Source: PMP191F sp047602185 (GTDB taxonomy: Bacteria; Bacteroidota; Bacteroidia; Chitinophagales; Chitinophagaceae). From it: a stretch of 64,000 nucleotides of DNA. Under the pieces are notes generated by a model, which was given only the letters and a program-made list of their open reading frames with translations, was not told where the DNA came from and ran no database searches. Where the stretch lies: the NCBI GenBank assembly GCA_047602185.1, contig JASGHY010000001.1:3286001-3350000 (forward strand), given 5' to 3'. Each line of letters begins with the position of its first letter. Within the stretch, counting starts at the first letter, position 1. Made by a program: the position numbers and the translations under genes. This document shows positions 18,144 through 26,700 of this stretch, piece after piece.

Positions 18144-18638
18144 ATGATCATTAACAAACAAGCCAACTTCACTAAAGATGTTGCAAAGAAAACAATTACA
18201 GTAGATAAAGACTTTGATGCACCGCTTGAAGATGTATGGCGTGCGTGGACAGAAAGCGAACTGCTTGATCAGTGGTGGGGCCCAAAACCATGGAAAGCCG
18301 TAACTAAAAGCATGGATTTCCGTGAAGGAGGTCACTGGCAATATGCTATGGTGGGGCCTGATGGAGATAAGCAATGGTGCAGGGAAGAATTTAAAGCTAT
18401 TGTAAAACACAAAAGCATCAGCTTTAAGAATGCTTTTTGTGATGAACAGGGAAATATCAACAACAGCTTTCCTGTAATGCAATGGAAAGCCGAATTCCTG
18501 CAGGAAGGAGATACAACTAAGGTAGTAATCACTATTACGTTCTCCAGTGAGGAAGAGCTTAATACAATCGTTGAAATGGGCTTCCAGGAAGGCTTTACTG
18601 CCGGACTTGGCAACCTGGACGAATTACTGGCAAAATAA
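18144..18638 (+). CDS. AHSA1/START-like (SRPBCC) domain protein
   Basis: The 164-residue protein matches the Activator-of-Hsp90-homologue-1 (AHSA1) type of SRPBCC fold: DFDAPLEDVWRAWTESELLDQWWGP (about 23-47) near the N-terminus, then FREGGHWQYAMVGPDG, and the C-terminal helix ending in LGNLDELLAK. Members bind hydrophobic ligands in a helix-grip pocket; the function of this subgroup is mostly unknown. The stop of the arsR gene and the start here are two bases apart, so the pair is co-expressed. It is cytoplasmic, as no signal peptide is present. Confidence 0.85.
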   Translation: MIINKQANFTKDVAKKTITVDKDFDAPLEDVWRAWTESELLDQWWGPKPWKAVTKSMDFREGGHWQYAMVGPDGDKQWCREEFKAIVKHKSISFKNAFCDEQGNINNSFPVMQWKAEFLQEGDTTKVVITITFSSEEELNTIVEMGFQEGFTAGLGNLDELLAK

Positions 18639-18660
18639 TTCTGCAATTATCTTTATAAAA

Positions 18661-18690
18661 CAAAAGAGGATGTTGAAGCACCCTCTTTTG
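18661..18690. terminator. Bidirectional terminator
   Basis: CAAAAGAGG at 18661-18669 pairs with CCTCTTTTG at 18682-18690, followed by a T-rich run. It separates the AHSA1 gene from the convergent gene ending at 18716. Confidence 0.75.
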
Positions 18691-18715
18691 TTTTTATTGA
18701 TCGCTGTCTGTCAGA

Positions 18716-19879
18716 TTACATGCCTTTACTTTTCTTACCAGCAGGCATTTCTCCTTTTTTGGCACCGCCTTTCATCCATGTGTACATGGCAAGTGCATTG
18801 TAAGCCTGGCCTTCTGCCTCTTCATGAAAAATAACATCAGAAAGGTCAACCCCACCATCACGCAATAAAACCAATAACTGGTACATCATAAACATATGTG
18901 GCCCATAATGGCCGCTATCATTACCTACCCGGGTTATTTTTCCACCTGCTGCTACTATCCATCCGGCACTGCGGGCAGGTCCTCCTGCCAGGTAGCGGGT
19001 ATGTACATCACTTGAACGTCCGTATTTATCTTTTTCAGCCCCAAGCGCTTCAGCTTCCTGGCCATAAAGTTTCCAGTCTTCAGACAATACATACTGGATA
19101 GCACCGCTCATGCTACGTCCCTCAGCATCCTTCAGTACTCCACCATCCACACTCAATAAATAATTCTTCCTGGCTTCCTCGCTTTTCCATGCACCCCGGC
19201 TAATCAGTGATTCCTTCTTTCTCATTTCTCTCCCTTCAGCCGGCTGATAAGATAATGCGCCTGCTTTATCATACTGATAGTTAACGTCATTACCTTTTAT
19301 CTTTTGACCTTTGGGAAGTGCTTCTATAGAGTCCACAAGAGCTTCCGGCCAGCGGAAATGCTTACCAGCCTCAGGCCGCTCCTTTTCAGCAACGGCAACC
19401 TCTTCTTCATCACCGGAACTTTCAGCCAGTGCAGACAAATGTCCGATGTCACGGGAAGAAGTAGCTCTCGCTTTAGTGACGGGAACAACCCGCCTTGTGG
19501 TAGCACCACGGGATGGACCTGCAATTTCAGGTGTAATCTCAGCCAATGTAGTATCGTTTGTATCCAGATCAAGACCCGCAAACCTTATAATCATTCTTGG
19601 CCCGGGTACCAGCCTTACCTCATAACCAAATGATGTTTCACGCAGAATAATTCCTTTCCGGTCACTTATCATTGGTAAATTGGGCAATACACGGGTACCT
19701 CGCGGCAATCCTTTGTCTACTACACGCTGTACAACCGGTTGCAGATTATTTGAAGATTGTAATGCCTTATTGACCTTAAGCTGAGCCGTTCCGACACCTT
19801 TAGTATGCTGAGCAGGAGGCATATTATTAGCGACAGCTTTACTTTCTCCTCTATGTTCTGAACGGGTTAGTGTATACAT
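18716..19879 (-). CDS. VVQR-motif protein with C-terminal IQM-like region
   Basis: The 387-residue protein has no signal peptide. Residues 1-55 (SKAVANN, then VVQR at 49-52) recall the low-complexity N-termini of Bacteroidota proteins carrying the DUF4157 domain, which are linked to extracellular contractile injection systems, but no DUF4157 core (HExxH) is visible. A disordered, acidic segment follows (about 125-170). The C-terminal 140 residues contain IQYVLSEDWKLYGQ (261-274), TRYLAGGPARSAGWIVAAGG (294-313) and SGHY (322-325) followed by GVDLSDV. From memory, this closely parallels plant IQM proteins (LAGG..AAGRLV, SGHY, VDL). No homologues could be checked. A translocated effector or toxin is one reading; the biochemical activity is unknown. 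Confidence 0.6.
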   Translation of the reverse strand: MYTLTRSEHRGESKAVANNMPPAQHTKGVGTAQLKVNKALQSSNNLQPVVQRVVDKGLPRGTRVLPNLPMISDRKGIILRETSFGYEVRLVPGPRMIIRFAGLDLDTNDTTLAEITPEIAGPSRGATTRRVVPVTKARATSSRDIGHLSALAESSGDEEEVAVAEKERPEAGKHFRWPEALVDSIEALPKGQKIKGNDVNYQYDKAGALSYQPAEGREMRKKESLISRGAWKSEEARKNYLLSVDGGVLKDAEGRSMSGAIQYVLSEDWKLYGQEAEALGAEKDKYGRSSDVHTRYLAGGPARSAGWIVAAGGKITRVGNDSGHYGPHMFMMYQLLVLLRDGGVDLSDVIFHEEAEGQAYNALAMYTWMKGGAKKGEMPAGKKSKGM

Positions 19880-20114
19880 AAAAAGGATAAGTTGATATTA
19901 TCAATTAAACATACTCTAAAACAGCTTATGCTTAATAGTTAGTTATCCCCATTTCCACATATTCATAGACATACCCCTTTTCAAATACTTCAGTCCCGGG
20001 CGGTATTTGCAGGCTATATAAGCAATCAGGCCCTCCATCATAATTCACACCAACTCAATGCTTATCAATATGCTCTGTTCAGAATATTTTCAAAATCAAT
20101 TACTATGTTTGGGG

Positions 20115-20789
20115 ATGAAGATCCTGATCATAGAAGACGAAATACCGCTGGCACAAGGTATTGGCACCTATCTTTCCGGCGAAAACTACCTTTGTGAATA
20201 CGCTACTACTTTCCGGGAAGCCATTGACAAAACTGATATTTTTGACTACGACTGTATTTTACTGGATCTGATGCTGCCCGGTGGTGATGGCATCAAAATA
20301 CTGGAAGAGCTGAAAGCTCAAAATAAAAAGGATGGCATCATTATCATTTCCGCTAAAAATTCATTGGAAGATAAAATAAAAGGACTTCAGATCGGGGCAG
20401 ATGACTACCTCACAAAACCATTTCACCTTTCAGAACTGGCAGCCCGTATTTACTCCGTTATCCGGCGCAAGCAATTTGGCAATTCGAACTTTATAGAGCT
20501 AAACGAATTGAAGATTGATCTGCCCGGCAAAAGTGTAATGATTAACAATAAGTCGGTATCACTTACCAGGACCGAGTTTGATCTTCTACTCTATTTTATC
20601 AGTAATAAGAACAGGGTGATCTCTAAAAGTACGCTCGCAGAACATCTTTCAGGCGAAATGGCCGGGGTATTTGACAGTTATGATTTTGTATATGCACATA
20701 TCAAAAACCTGAAAAAGAAACTACAGGAAGCCGGTTGCGGAAGCTATCTGAAAACCCTGTATGGTACAGGTTATAAATGGGATATATGA
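20115..20789 (+). CDS. OmpR-family response regulator
   Basis: The 224-residue protein has a receiver domain (1-115) with acidic pocket E7-D8-E9, phospho-acceptor D51 in LLDLMLPGGDG and the conserved lysine in ISAKNS. A winged-helix DNA-binding domain follows (about 130-224; SLTRTEFDLLLYF, then YGTGYKWDI). The start is the ATG at 20115, directly before KILIIEDE; in-frame codons back to 20058 add nothing conserved. Its stop overlaps the ATG of the histidine kinase gene, so the two form one operon, and the TonB receptor 50 bases past the kinase may belong to it. Confidence 0.9.
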   Translation: MKILIIEDEIPLAQGIGTYLSGENYLCEYATTFREAIDKTDIFDYDCILLDLMLPGGDGIKILEELKAQNKKDGIIIISAKNSLEDKIKGLQIGADDYLTKPFHLSELAARIYSVIRRKQFGNSNFIELNELKIDLPGKSVMINNKSVSLTRTEFDLLLYFISNKNRVISKSTLAEHLSGEMAGVFDSYDFVYAHIKNLKKKLQEAGCGSYLKTLYGTGYKWDI

Positions 20790-21829
20790 ATAAACTGCTC
20801 AATCAATCTCTGAAAAAATTCATTGTCTATGCAGGCATTGTGCTGGTATGCAGTATACCTGCTTATTATATTATTATCAACCGCCTGTGGCAATACGAGC
20901 TGGACGAGCATGATATCATTATAACTACAGAAGCAGCCCGCGAAGATAGCTTCCTCATCATTCTTGCTGTTACATCCCTCACCACGCTGTTCTTTATTCT
21001 GCTAATGACCGGGCTTATACTTATTAACCGGAGAATATCCAAACGTTTATGGCAGCCTTTCTATAATAGTCTTGAAAAGATCAGGCATTTCAGCCTGGAT
21101 CAACAACAAAAGATCGAATTTGAAAAAACGGACATTGAGGAATTTGCAGAACTAAATCAAAGTATTGACAAACTGATAGTGGGCAATATAGCAGTGTACA
21201 ACCAGCAAAAAGAATTTGCAGACAATGCATCGCACGAGTTGCAGACGCCGCTGGCAATTGTGCAATCGAAGCTGGACTTATTATTACAGAGTAGTTCTTT
21301 AACAGACGAACAATATAATATTATTGAAGATGCCAATAAAGCATTGGCAAGAGTATCGAGGATCAATAAGAACCTGTTAATGCTTACCAAAATAGAGAAC
21401 AGCCAGTTCATGGAAAAAGAGCTGGTGAACTTCTCTGATCTTTTACAGTACATGCTATCGCTCTTCGCGCATTTTGCAGAAGAAAAACAATTAAAGATAG
21501 AAACCAGCATACTTCCCGGCGTAATGCTGGAAGGAAATAAAATACTGATCGACATTGTGGTCACTAATTTACTGACCAATGCCATCAGGCATGCACCCGT
21601 AGCAGGAACCATCTCAATTGAACTTACTGAAACTGCTTTATCAATATCTAACACAGGCACGGGGTCATTAAATCACGATAAGCTATTCAAACGTTTTGGC
21701 ACAATATCTTCCAATACACCCGGCACAGGACTGGGGCTGGCATTGGTAAAGCAAATATGCATACGTTATAAATGGCAGGTATCCTATCGTTTTGAAAAGA
21801 GCACACATACTTTTCTAATGCTTTTCTAA
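20786..21829 (+). CDS. Sensor histidine kinase, partner of the preceding regulator
   Basis: From the ATG at 20786 (ATGA overlap with the regulator's stop) the protein has 347 residues. Two membrane segments (about 12-31 and 56-80) flank a short periplasmic loop of roughly 25 residues, too small for a classical sensor domain, so signal detection may be in the membrane. The dimerisation helix carries H150 in ASHELQTPLAI. The ATPase domain shows the N box (NLLTNAIRHAP) and GTGLGLALV, while the usual DxGxG motif reads SNTGTG, a common Bacteroidota variant. It should phosphorylate the co-encoded response regulator. Confidence 0.9.
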   Translation: MNKLLNQSLKKFIVYAGIVLVCSIPAYYIIINRLWQYELDEHDIIITTEAAREDSFLIILAVTSLTTLFFILLMTGLILINRRISKRLWQPFYNSLEKIRHFSLDQQQKIEFEKTDIEEFAELNQSIDKLIVGNIAVYNQQKEFADNASHELQTPLAIVQSKLDLLLQSSSLTDEQYNIIEDANKALARVSRINKNLLMLTKIENSQFMEKELVNFSDLLQYMLSLFAHFAEEKQLKIETSILPGVMLEGNKILIDIVVTNLLTNAIRHAPVAGTISIELTETALSISNTGTGSLNHDKLFKRFGTISSNTPGTGLGLALVKQICIRYKWQVSYRFEKSTHTFLMLF

Positions 21830-21879
21830 TTTGAAATCCCTTCCAAATCAGGTGCTAACTATGCAGAAACACCTGGGTA

Positions 21880-24291
21880 ATGAAAAAAAGATGGCTTATT
21901 TATATTTTCTTCCTGTTCGCAATCTCATCAGCAAAGGCACAAACTCCTAAAATTACACTTAGCGGTTTAATCAAAGATACCAGAAGCGGCTCTGTGCTGG
22001 CATTTGCAAACGTTGCACTTAAAACAACCAAAGACAGCAGTTTTGTAACGGGTACCATCTCTGGTGAGGATGGCAGGTTTCAATTAGTGGATGTAAAAAG
22101 TGGCAATTATTTACTTGAAATATCTCACATAGGTTACCAATCGAAATTACAGGCGGTAACTGTCGGACAGCTCAGCAACTTCCTCGATCTCGGTACTCTT
22201 GAACTTGCAGAAGATGCATCCTCGCTTCAGGCAATTACCGTGACGGGTAAACAGGAAACAGTTTCGTCCAGGATGGATAAAAAAACCTTTACCGCAGCCG
22301 ATAATATCAGTCAGTCAGGTGGCTCTGTATTAGAGGTAATGAAGAACCTACCGGGAATAACGACCGGCCAGGATGGAAAGATACAGTTACGCGGCAGTGA
22401 AAAGGTGATGATACTCATAGACGGCAAACAAACTGCCTTAACAGGGTTTGGCGCTCAAAGCGGGCTGGATAATATTCCAGCCTCAGCCATTGAAAAGATC
22501 GAGATCATTAACAACCCATCCTCAAAATATGATGCGAATGGCAATGCTGGTATTATCAATATCATCTTCAAAAAAGAAAAGAAAGAAGGGTTTAATGGCA
22601 AGATCGGGTTTGCCGGTGGAGCAGGTGCCTTATGGATAAAAAAAGCGAACTATCCCGGTATAAGGCCACAATACCAGGGTACTCCCAAGATCAATCCGTC
22701 GCTTTCACTCAATTACCGTAAAAACAAAATAAATATTTTCTTCCAGGGAGATGATCTGTATACCAAAACCTTGAATAAGAATGAATTTGCCGACAGGTTT
22801 TATGACAATGGCGATACCATCAGGCAACAAACCAAAAGAAACAGAACCACTAATATCGTAACACTTAAAACAGGAATGGATTGGTTTATTGACCAGCAAA
22901 ATACAATCACTGTTTCAGGACTGTTCAGCAGTGAGAAAATACTTGACCGTGGTGATGAACCTTTCTTCAATGGCGACCTTTCAAAAAGAGAAAGGCTCTG
23001 GCAATTCCTGGAAGATGAATTAAAAACCACTGTTACGGTTTTTACAGGATGGCAACATAAATTCAAACAGCCGGGCAGATCATTGAATGTTAATTTCAAT
23101 TACACCTTTCACAGGGAAGATGAGAAATATTTCTTCACTAACATTTATCCTTCTTACACTGGTCTTGATTCTTTTAAGCTGGTATCGGATGAACATGTGG
23201 CCGACCTGAACATAGACTATGTACATCCCCTAAAATATGGCCGGTTTGAAACCGGTATCAAGTTCCGCAGACGTTATATACCGGTTAACATGCAATTCAA
23301 ACCCGGTCTTAATTCACCGCTTGACTCTACTGCCGGAGGCTGGGCCAATTATGGCGAAACCATACCTGCCGTATATGGTAACTATGTATTTGAAAATAAC
23401 AACTTTGAAGTGGAAGCAGGTATCCGTTTAGAATATGTGTACCTGGAATATGATGTAAATCCCAATCACCCCACTTATAAAAGCGATGGTTACAACTATA
23501 TGCAGCCTTTCCCGAATGTGAGAGTCGCCTATAAAATAAACGACAACAACAAATTATCCCTGTTTTACAATCGCCGGGTAGACAGGCCCAACGAAGTAGA
23601 TATCCGCATCTTTCCCAAATACGATGATGCTGAGATCATTAAAGTGGGCAACCCTGCATTACGTCCACAGTTCACCAATACATTTGAACTGGGATACAAA
23701 ACATCCTGGACAGGAAGTTCCCTGTTCTCTTCCGTCTATCACAAACGAATGAATGCTACTATCAGCCGTATTGCCAGTATTGTACCCGGTAGCAACCTGA
23801 TCTATAATATTTTCCAGAACGCAGGCAAAAGCTACAGCACCGGCATTGAATTAATTTATTCACGGGATATTGCTAAACTGGCTACAATTAATCTTAACGT
23901 GAACGGATATCAGAATATCATTGATGCCTTTACCGTGGTTAATAAATACCCGGTTGAAAATACCTATTCAGCAGCAAGAGAAGATATCTTCTCTGGAAAT
24001 GTAAAGATCAACGGCCTGTTTCATTTACCCGCACAAACAGATGCACAGGTAACTGTTATTTACCAGTTGCCTGATCTTATTCCGCAGGGAAAAACATTCT
24101 CACGTTTTTCAATTGATCTTGGCGCTAAGAAAAGCATACAAAAAGGAAGAGGCGAACTATTTATGAATGCTACTGATATAGGCAATACACTACGGGTAAA
24201 GAAAGAGATCAAAGGCAATGGGTTTCGCTATACCAGCAATGACTATTATGAAACCCAGGTGTTTCGCCTGGGCTATAATTATAAATTCTAA
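21880..24291 (+). CDS. TonB-dependent outer-membrane receptor-like protein
   Basis: The 803-residue protein has a signal peptide (ending AKAQT near 21), a carboxypeptidase-regulatory-like domain (ITLSGLIKDTRSGSVLAFAN to HIGYQSKLQAV, about 25-90), a plug domain (SGGSVLEVMKNLPGI; MILIDGKQTALTG; IEKIEIINNPSSKYDANGNAG, about 145-230) and a large beta barrel ending LGYNYKF. It belongs to the OMP_b-brl_3 type of receptors rather than SusC: no SusC signature and no SusD neighbour. Substrate is unknown; siderophores, peptides or oligosaccharides are possible. The regulator-kinase pair directly upstream probably controls it. Confidence 0.88.
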   Translation: MKKRWLIYIFFLFAISSAKAQTPKITLSGLIKDTRSGSVLAFANVALKTTKDSSFVTGTISGEDGRFQLVDVKSGNYLLEISHIGYQSKLQAVTVGQLSNFLDLGTLELAEDASSLQAITVTGKQETVSSRMDKKTFTAADNISQSGGSVLEVMKNLPGITTGQDGKIQLRGSEKVMILIDGKQTALTGFGAQSGLDNIPASAIEKIEIINNPSSKYDANGNAGIINIIFKKEKKEGFNGKIGFAGGAGALWIKKANYPGIRPQYQGTPKINPSLSLNYRKNKINIFFQGDDLYTKTLNKNEFADRFYDNGDTIRQQTKRNRTTNIVTLKTGMDWFIDQQNTITVSGLFSSEKILDRGDEPFFNGDLSKRERLWQFLEDELKTTVTVFTGWQHKFKQPGRSLNVNFNYTFHREDEKYFFTNIYPSYTGLDSFKLVSDEHVADLNIDYVHPLKYGRFETGIKFRRRYIPVNMQFKPGLNSPLDSTAGGWANYGETIPAVYGNYVFENNNFEVEAGIRLEYVYLEYDVNPNHPTYKSDGYNYMQPFPNVRVAYKINDNNKLSLFYNRRVDRPNEVDIRIFPKYDDAEIIKVGNPALRPQFTNTFELGYKTSWTGSSLFSSVYHKRMNATISRIASIVPGSNLIYNIFQNAGKSYSTGIELIYSRDIAKLATINLNVNGYQNIIDAFTVVNKYPVENTYSAAREDIFSGNVKINGLFHLPAQTDAQVTVIYQLPDLIPQGKTFSRFSIDLGAKKSIQKGRGELFMNATDIGNTLRVKKEIKGNGFRYTSNDYYETQVFRLGYNYKF

Positions 24292-24350
24292 CATTAAACT
24301 TTTAATAAATGTGTCGCCAAAATTGGGTATATTAATTCCAAAATTTACCC

Positions 24351-25229
24351 ATGAGGCGCTTTACCCTCATCGTTATATTATGTATTCCATTACTGTCAGT
24401 TGCACAACAAAAAGGACACATCAAAGCCGGTGCATTAAACATCTATTACCAAAGTACTGGTACTGGTAATCCTTTGTTATTGCTACATGCCGGTTTCCAG
24501 GACATGCGCATGTGGGAGCAGCAGGTAAGTTATTTCTCCCCCAACTGGCGTGTGATCACCATCGACCTGCCGGGGCATGGCAATAGCAAGGGAACAGATA
24601 CCGTTACGCTAATAGCAGATATACTTCGCATAGTAATGGATAGCCTGCAGCTTCAGCAGGCATCAGTAGCGGGACTTTCACTGGGTGCTGCCTGTGCGCT
24701 GGACCTTGCACTGGCCTATCCCCAGCGGGTAAACAAACTGGTGCTCTGCTCGCCGGGCTTAAGCGGCTGGCCAGATGTAATGAAGATGGATACATTAAGC
24801 CAGCAATTATTTCAGCATACAGACAGTATCATGAGCAGCAATAACGACAAGGCTATTGCTGAAAATTTTACAAGGCTTTGGTATGATGGTCCTTTCCGGA
24901 AACCGGACGAAGTTGATGTGAATGGCCGCAACTATATACTTTATACTACTTTAAAAACGATACAACAGAGTAAACATACATGGCCCTGGCCAGTATTTGA
25001 CAAACAGGGCGCTGCAAAAAGATTAGATTCCCTGGCCATTCCCGTACTGATCGTTGCAGGTAGTCTTGATGTGCCTTTTATACTGGATGCTGCCAGGTAC
25101 ATTCACCAACAGGTAACTACCTCTATGCTGCAGATCCTCTCCAATGTGGCCCACATGATCAACATGGAAAAGCCGGATGACTTTAATGTACGTTTGAGCA
25201 ATTTCCTTGAAACGCAACAACCACTATAA
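24351..25229 (+). CDS. Secreted alpha/beta hydrolase
   Basis: The 292-residue protein has a signal peptide (MRRFTLIVILCIPLLSVAQQ). The alpha/beta-hydrolase catalytic triad can be placed: S110 in VAGLSLGAA, D240 in VAGSLDVPF and H268 in SNVAHMINMEKP. The oxyanion region LLLLHAGFQD (42-51) and IDLPGHGNSKG (71-81) are also typical. The substrate cannot be predicted; esterase or lactonase activity is plausible. A 21-base stretch coding for SMLQILS near the C-terminus (25121-25141) recurs downstream at 25339-25359, where the next codons again give similar residues, which suggests a decayed duplicate of the gene end. Confidence 0.85.
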   Translation: MRRFTLIVILCIPLLSVAQQKGHIKAGALNIYYQSTGTGNPLLLLHAGFQDMRMWEQQVSYFSPNWRVITIDLPGHGNSKGTDTVTLIADILRIVMDSLQLQQASVAGLSLGAACALDLALAYPQRVNKLVLCSPGLSGWPDVMKMDTLSQQLFQHTDSIMSSNNDKAIAENFTRLWYDGPFRKPDEVDVNGRNYILYTTLKTIQQSKHTWPWPVFDKQGAAKRLDSLAIPVLIVAGSLDVPFILDAARYIHQQVTTSMLQILSNVAHMINMEKPDDFNVRLSNFLETQQPL

Positions 25230-25245
25230 TTTATCGCCTGCAAAG

Positions 25246-25359
25246 GCCCGACCTGACAGGTCTGAGCCGCTACGGGAGCTTCCTTTGTAAAAGTATTTTC
25301 AAAGCTCCGCTTAGACCTCAGGTCTGAATCGCGACAATCTCTATGCTGCAGATCCTCTC
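25246..25359 (+). repeat. 114-bp intergenic repeat, copy D1
   Basis: It begins GCCCGACCTGAC and contains GGAGCTTCCTTTG followed by CAAAGCTCC, able to form a hairpin, then AGGTCTGAATCGCGAC, and ends CTCTATGCTGCAGATCCTC. A copy of similar length lies at 26701-26815 in the same orientation. Both follow a stop codon (25229 and 26675) and together they bracket the kinase and Thg1-like genes. Confidence 0.8.
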
Positions 25360-25390
25360 TAATGCAGTTCATATAATCACCGAAACCCGA
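25339..25390 (+). pseudogene. Possible decayed fragment of the hydrolase 3' end
   Basis: Bases 25339-25359 are identical to 25121-25141 inside the hydrolase gene. The following bases differ mostly by transitions yet still encode a similar peptide (SNAVHIIT against SNVAHMIN), around the catalytic histidine. This is the pattern expected from an old partial duplication. The fragment has no start and overlaps the D1 repeat end. Confidence 0.4.
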
Positions 25391-25453
25391 GAATTTTCTT
25401 TCGCAATAAATAACTTAGCAAAACTTACTATCTTGGGCGCCAACCCAACCAAC

Positions 25454-25900
25454 ATGGAAGCTGTGATTTTCTGCGGGATCCAGGCAACAGGTAAAACAAC
25501 GTTTTTTAAAGAACACTTTTTCAAAACGCATATCCGTATTTCACTGGATCAATTAAATACAAGAAATAAAGAACAGAAATTTATTGAAACCTGCATTGCT
25601 ACCCGCCACCCCTTTGTAATAGATAATACCAATCCTACCAGGGAAGAGAGGCAGAAATATATCAGCATTGCCAAAACCAATAAATTTAAAGTAACAGGCT
25701 ACTATTTTCGTTCCAAACTAACCGAGGCTATTGAAAGAAATAACCATCGTACCGGAAAAGAATTGATCCCGGAGATCGGGATCAAGGGTACCTACAAAAG
25801 ACTTGAACTTCCGGTACCGGAAGAAGGTTTTGATAAATTATATTATGTAGAGATCAACGAACAGGCATTTACAATAAAAGAGTGGACCAATGAAATTTGA
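25454..25900 (+). CDS. Polynucleotide-kinase-like P-loop ATPase
   Basis: The 148-residue protein is a single P-loop domain. The Walker A motif GIQATGKTT is at residues 6-14, and FVIDNTNPTREERQKYI (about 54-70) corresponds to the DNTN..R motif of T4-Pnkp-type and related small kinases, which phosphorylate 5'-OH ends of nucleic acids. The lid region includes RSKLTEAIERNNHRTG. The ATG at 25454 is chosen because it lies directly before EAVIFCGIQ; the frame is open to 25343 but that part lies in repeat DNA. The stop overlaps the Thg1-like gene by 11 bases, so the products are surely made together. RNA 5'-end phosphorylation is an inference from family and partner. Confidence 0.8.
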   Translation: MEAVIFCGIQATGKTTFFKEHFFKTHIRISLDQLNTRNKEQKFIETCIATRHPFVIDNTNPTREERQKYISIAKTNKFKVTGYYFRSKLTEAIERNNHRTGKELIPEIGIKGTYKRLELPVPEEGFDKLYYVEINEQAFTIKEWTNEI

Positions 25901-26675
25901 TGATTTAGACCTAAAAATGAGGATATATGAAACCTCTCAGGACAGAAGCGTTTTGCCGGGCATGTACATAGTAGCGAGAATCGACGGACGGAGTTTTACC
26001 AAACTTACCAAAGAGGTGTACAAATTTGAAGCCCCCTTTGACGAAAAGTTCAGGGATTATATGATTGAAACCGTAAAGCACCTTATGAACTGTGGCTTCA
26101 GTGTTATATACGGCTTTACTGAAAGTGATGAGATCTCATTGCTCTTCCATATTGACGAAGCTGCTTTTTCAAGAAAAACAAGAAAGTATATTTCCATACT
26201 GGCAGGTGAGGCCAGTGCCCGGTTCTCAACACTATTGGGAGGTGTTGGCGCTTTTGATTGCCGCCTTTCAGAATTACCCAATAAACAACTTGTTGTTGAT
26301 TATTTCAGGTGGCGTAATGAAGACGCTCACAGAAATGCCCTAAACGCACATTGCTATTGGCGATTGAGGAAAGATAATCTTTCACAACGCGAAGCTACTG
26401 CCCGAATTGAAGGTATAAGTACCAGTGAAAAAAATGAACTGTTATTTAAGTATGGAATAAACTTTAATGAATTACCTGACTGGCAAAAAAGAGGAATTGG
26501 TGTTTACTGGAAAGAAACAGATCGCGAAGGCTTTAACCCCAAAACCAATGAGCGGGTTATTGTAAAAAGGAGAGAGTTATTTACAGACCTTGAACTACCT
26601 ATGCGTGATGACTATAACCAGTTCATATTGGATCTCATTAATAAGAATGAAAAAAGCGAGCTAATTGATTCCTGA
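25890..26675 (+). CDS. Thg1-like 3'-5' polymerase (tRNA-His guanylyltransferase family)
   Basis: The 261-residue protein has the Thg1 catalytic core: IVARIDGRSFTKLT (about 27-40) with the first metal-binding aspartate, and YGFTESDEISLLF (about 73-85) with the second carboxylate pair. The segment NEDAHRNALNAHCYW (about 145-160) aligns with the region where eukaryotic Thg1 has HINN; here it differs, as in bacterial Thg1-like proteins. These add nucleotides to 5' ends in the 3'-5' direction using a template and can repair 5'-truncated tRNAs. Since bacterial tRNA-His normally carries an encoded G-1, repair rather than G-1 addition is the likely job. It overlaps the kinase gene by 11 bases. Confidence 0.88.
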   Translation: MKFDDLDLKMRIYETSQDRSVLPGMYIVARIDGRSFTKLTKEVYKFEAPFDEKFRDYMIETVKHLMNCGFSVIYGFTESDEISLLFHIDEAAFSRKTRKYISILAGEASARFSTLLGGVGAFDCRLSELPNKQLVVDYFRWRNEDAHRNALNAHCYWRLRKDNLSQREATARIEGISTSEKNELLFKYGINFNELPDWQKRGIGVYWKETDREGFNPKTNERVIVKRRELFTDLELPMRDDYNQFILDLINKNEKSELIDS

Positions 26676-26700
26676 TAGAAACTATCTGCAAACTGCAGAA

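Noticed and set aside
18144..18638. Antisense frames of over 100 codons across the AHSA1 gene
   Set aside because: They are shadows of a well-supported gene and show no family features.
18716..19879. DUF4157 metallopeptidase-like core in the VVQR protein
   Set aside because: No HExxH motif is present; only the N-terminal style and VVQR match.
20104..20111. TATGTTTG as a promoter box for the response regulator
   Set aside because: It lies only 3 bases before the certain start codon at 20115, so transcription would begin inside the gene.
25103..25372. Minus-strand frame over repeat D1 that shares a peptide with a frame over D2 (26612-26794)
   Set aside because: The shared peptide only reflects the DNA repeat; both frames are antisense to real genes in part and look non-coding.
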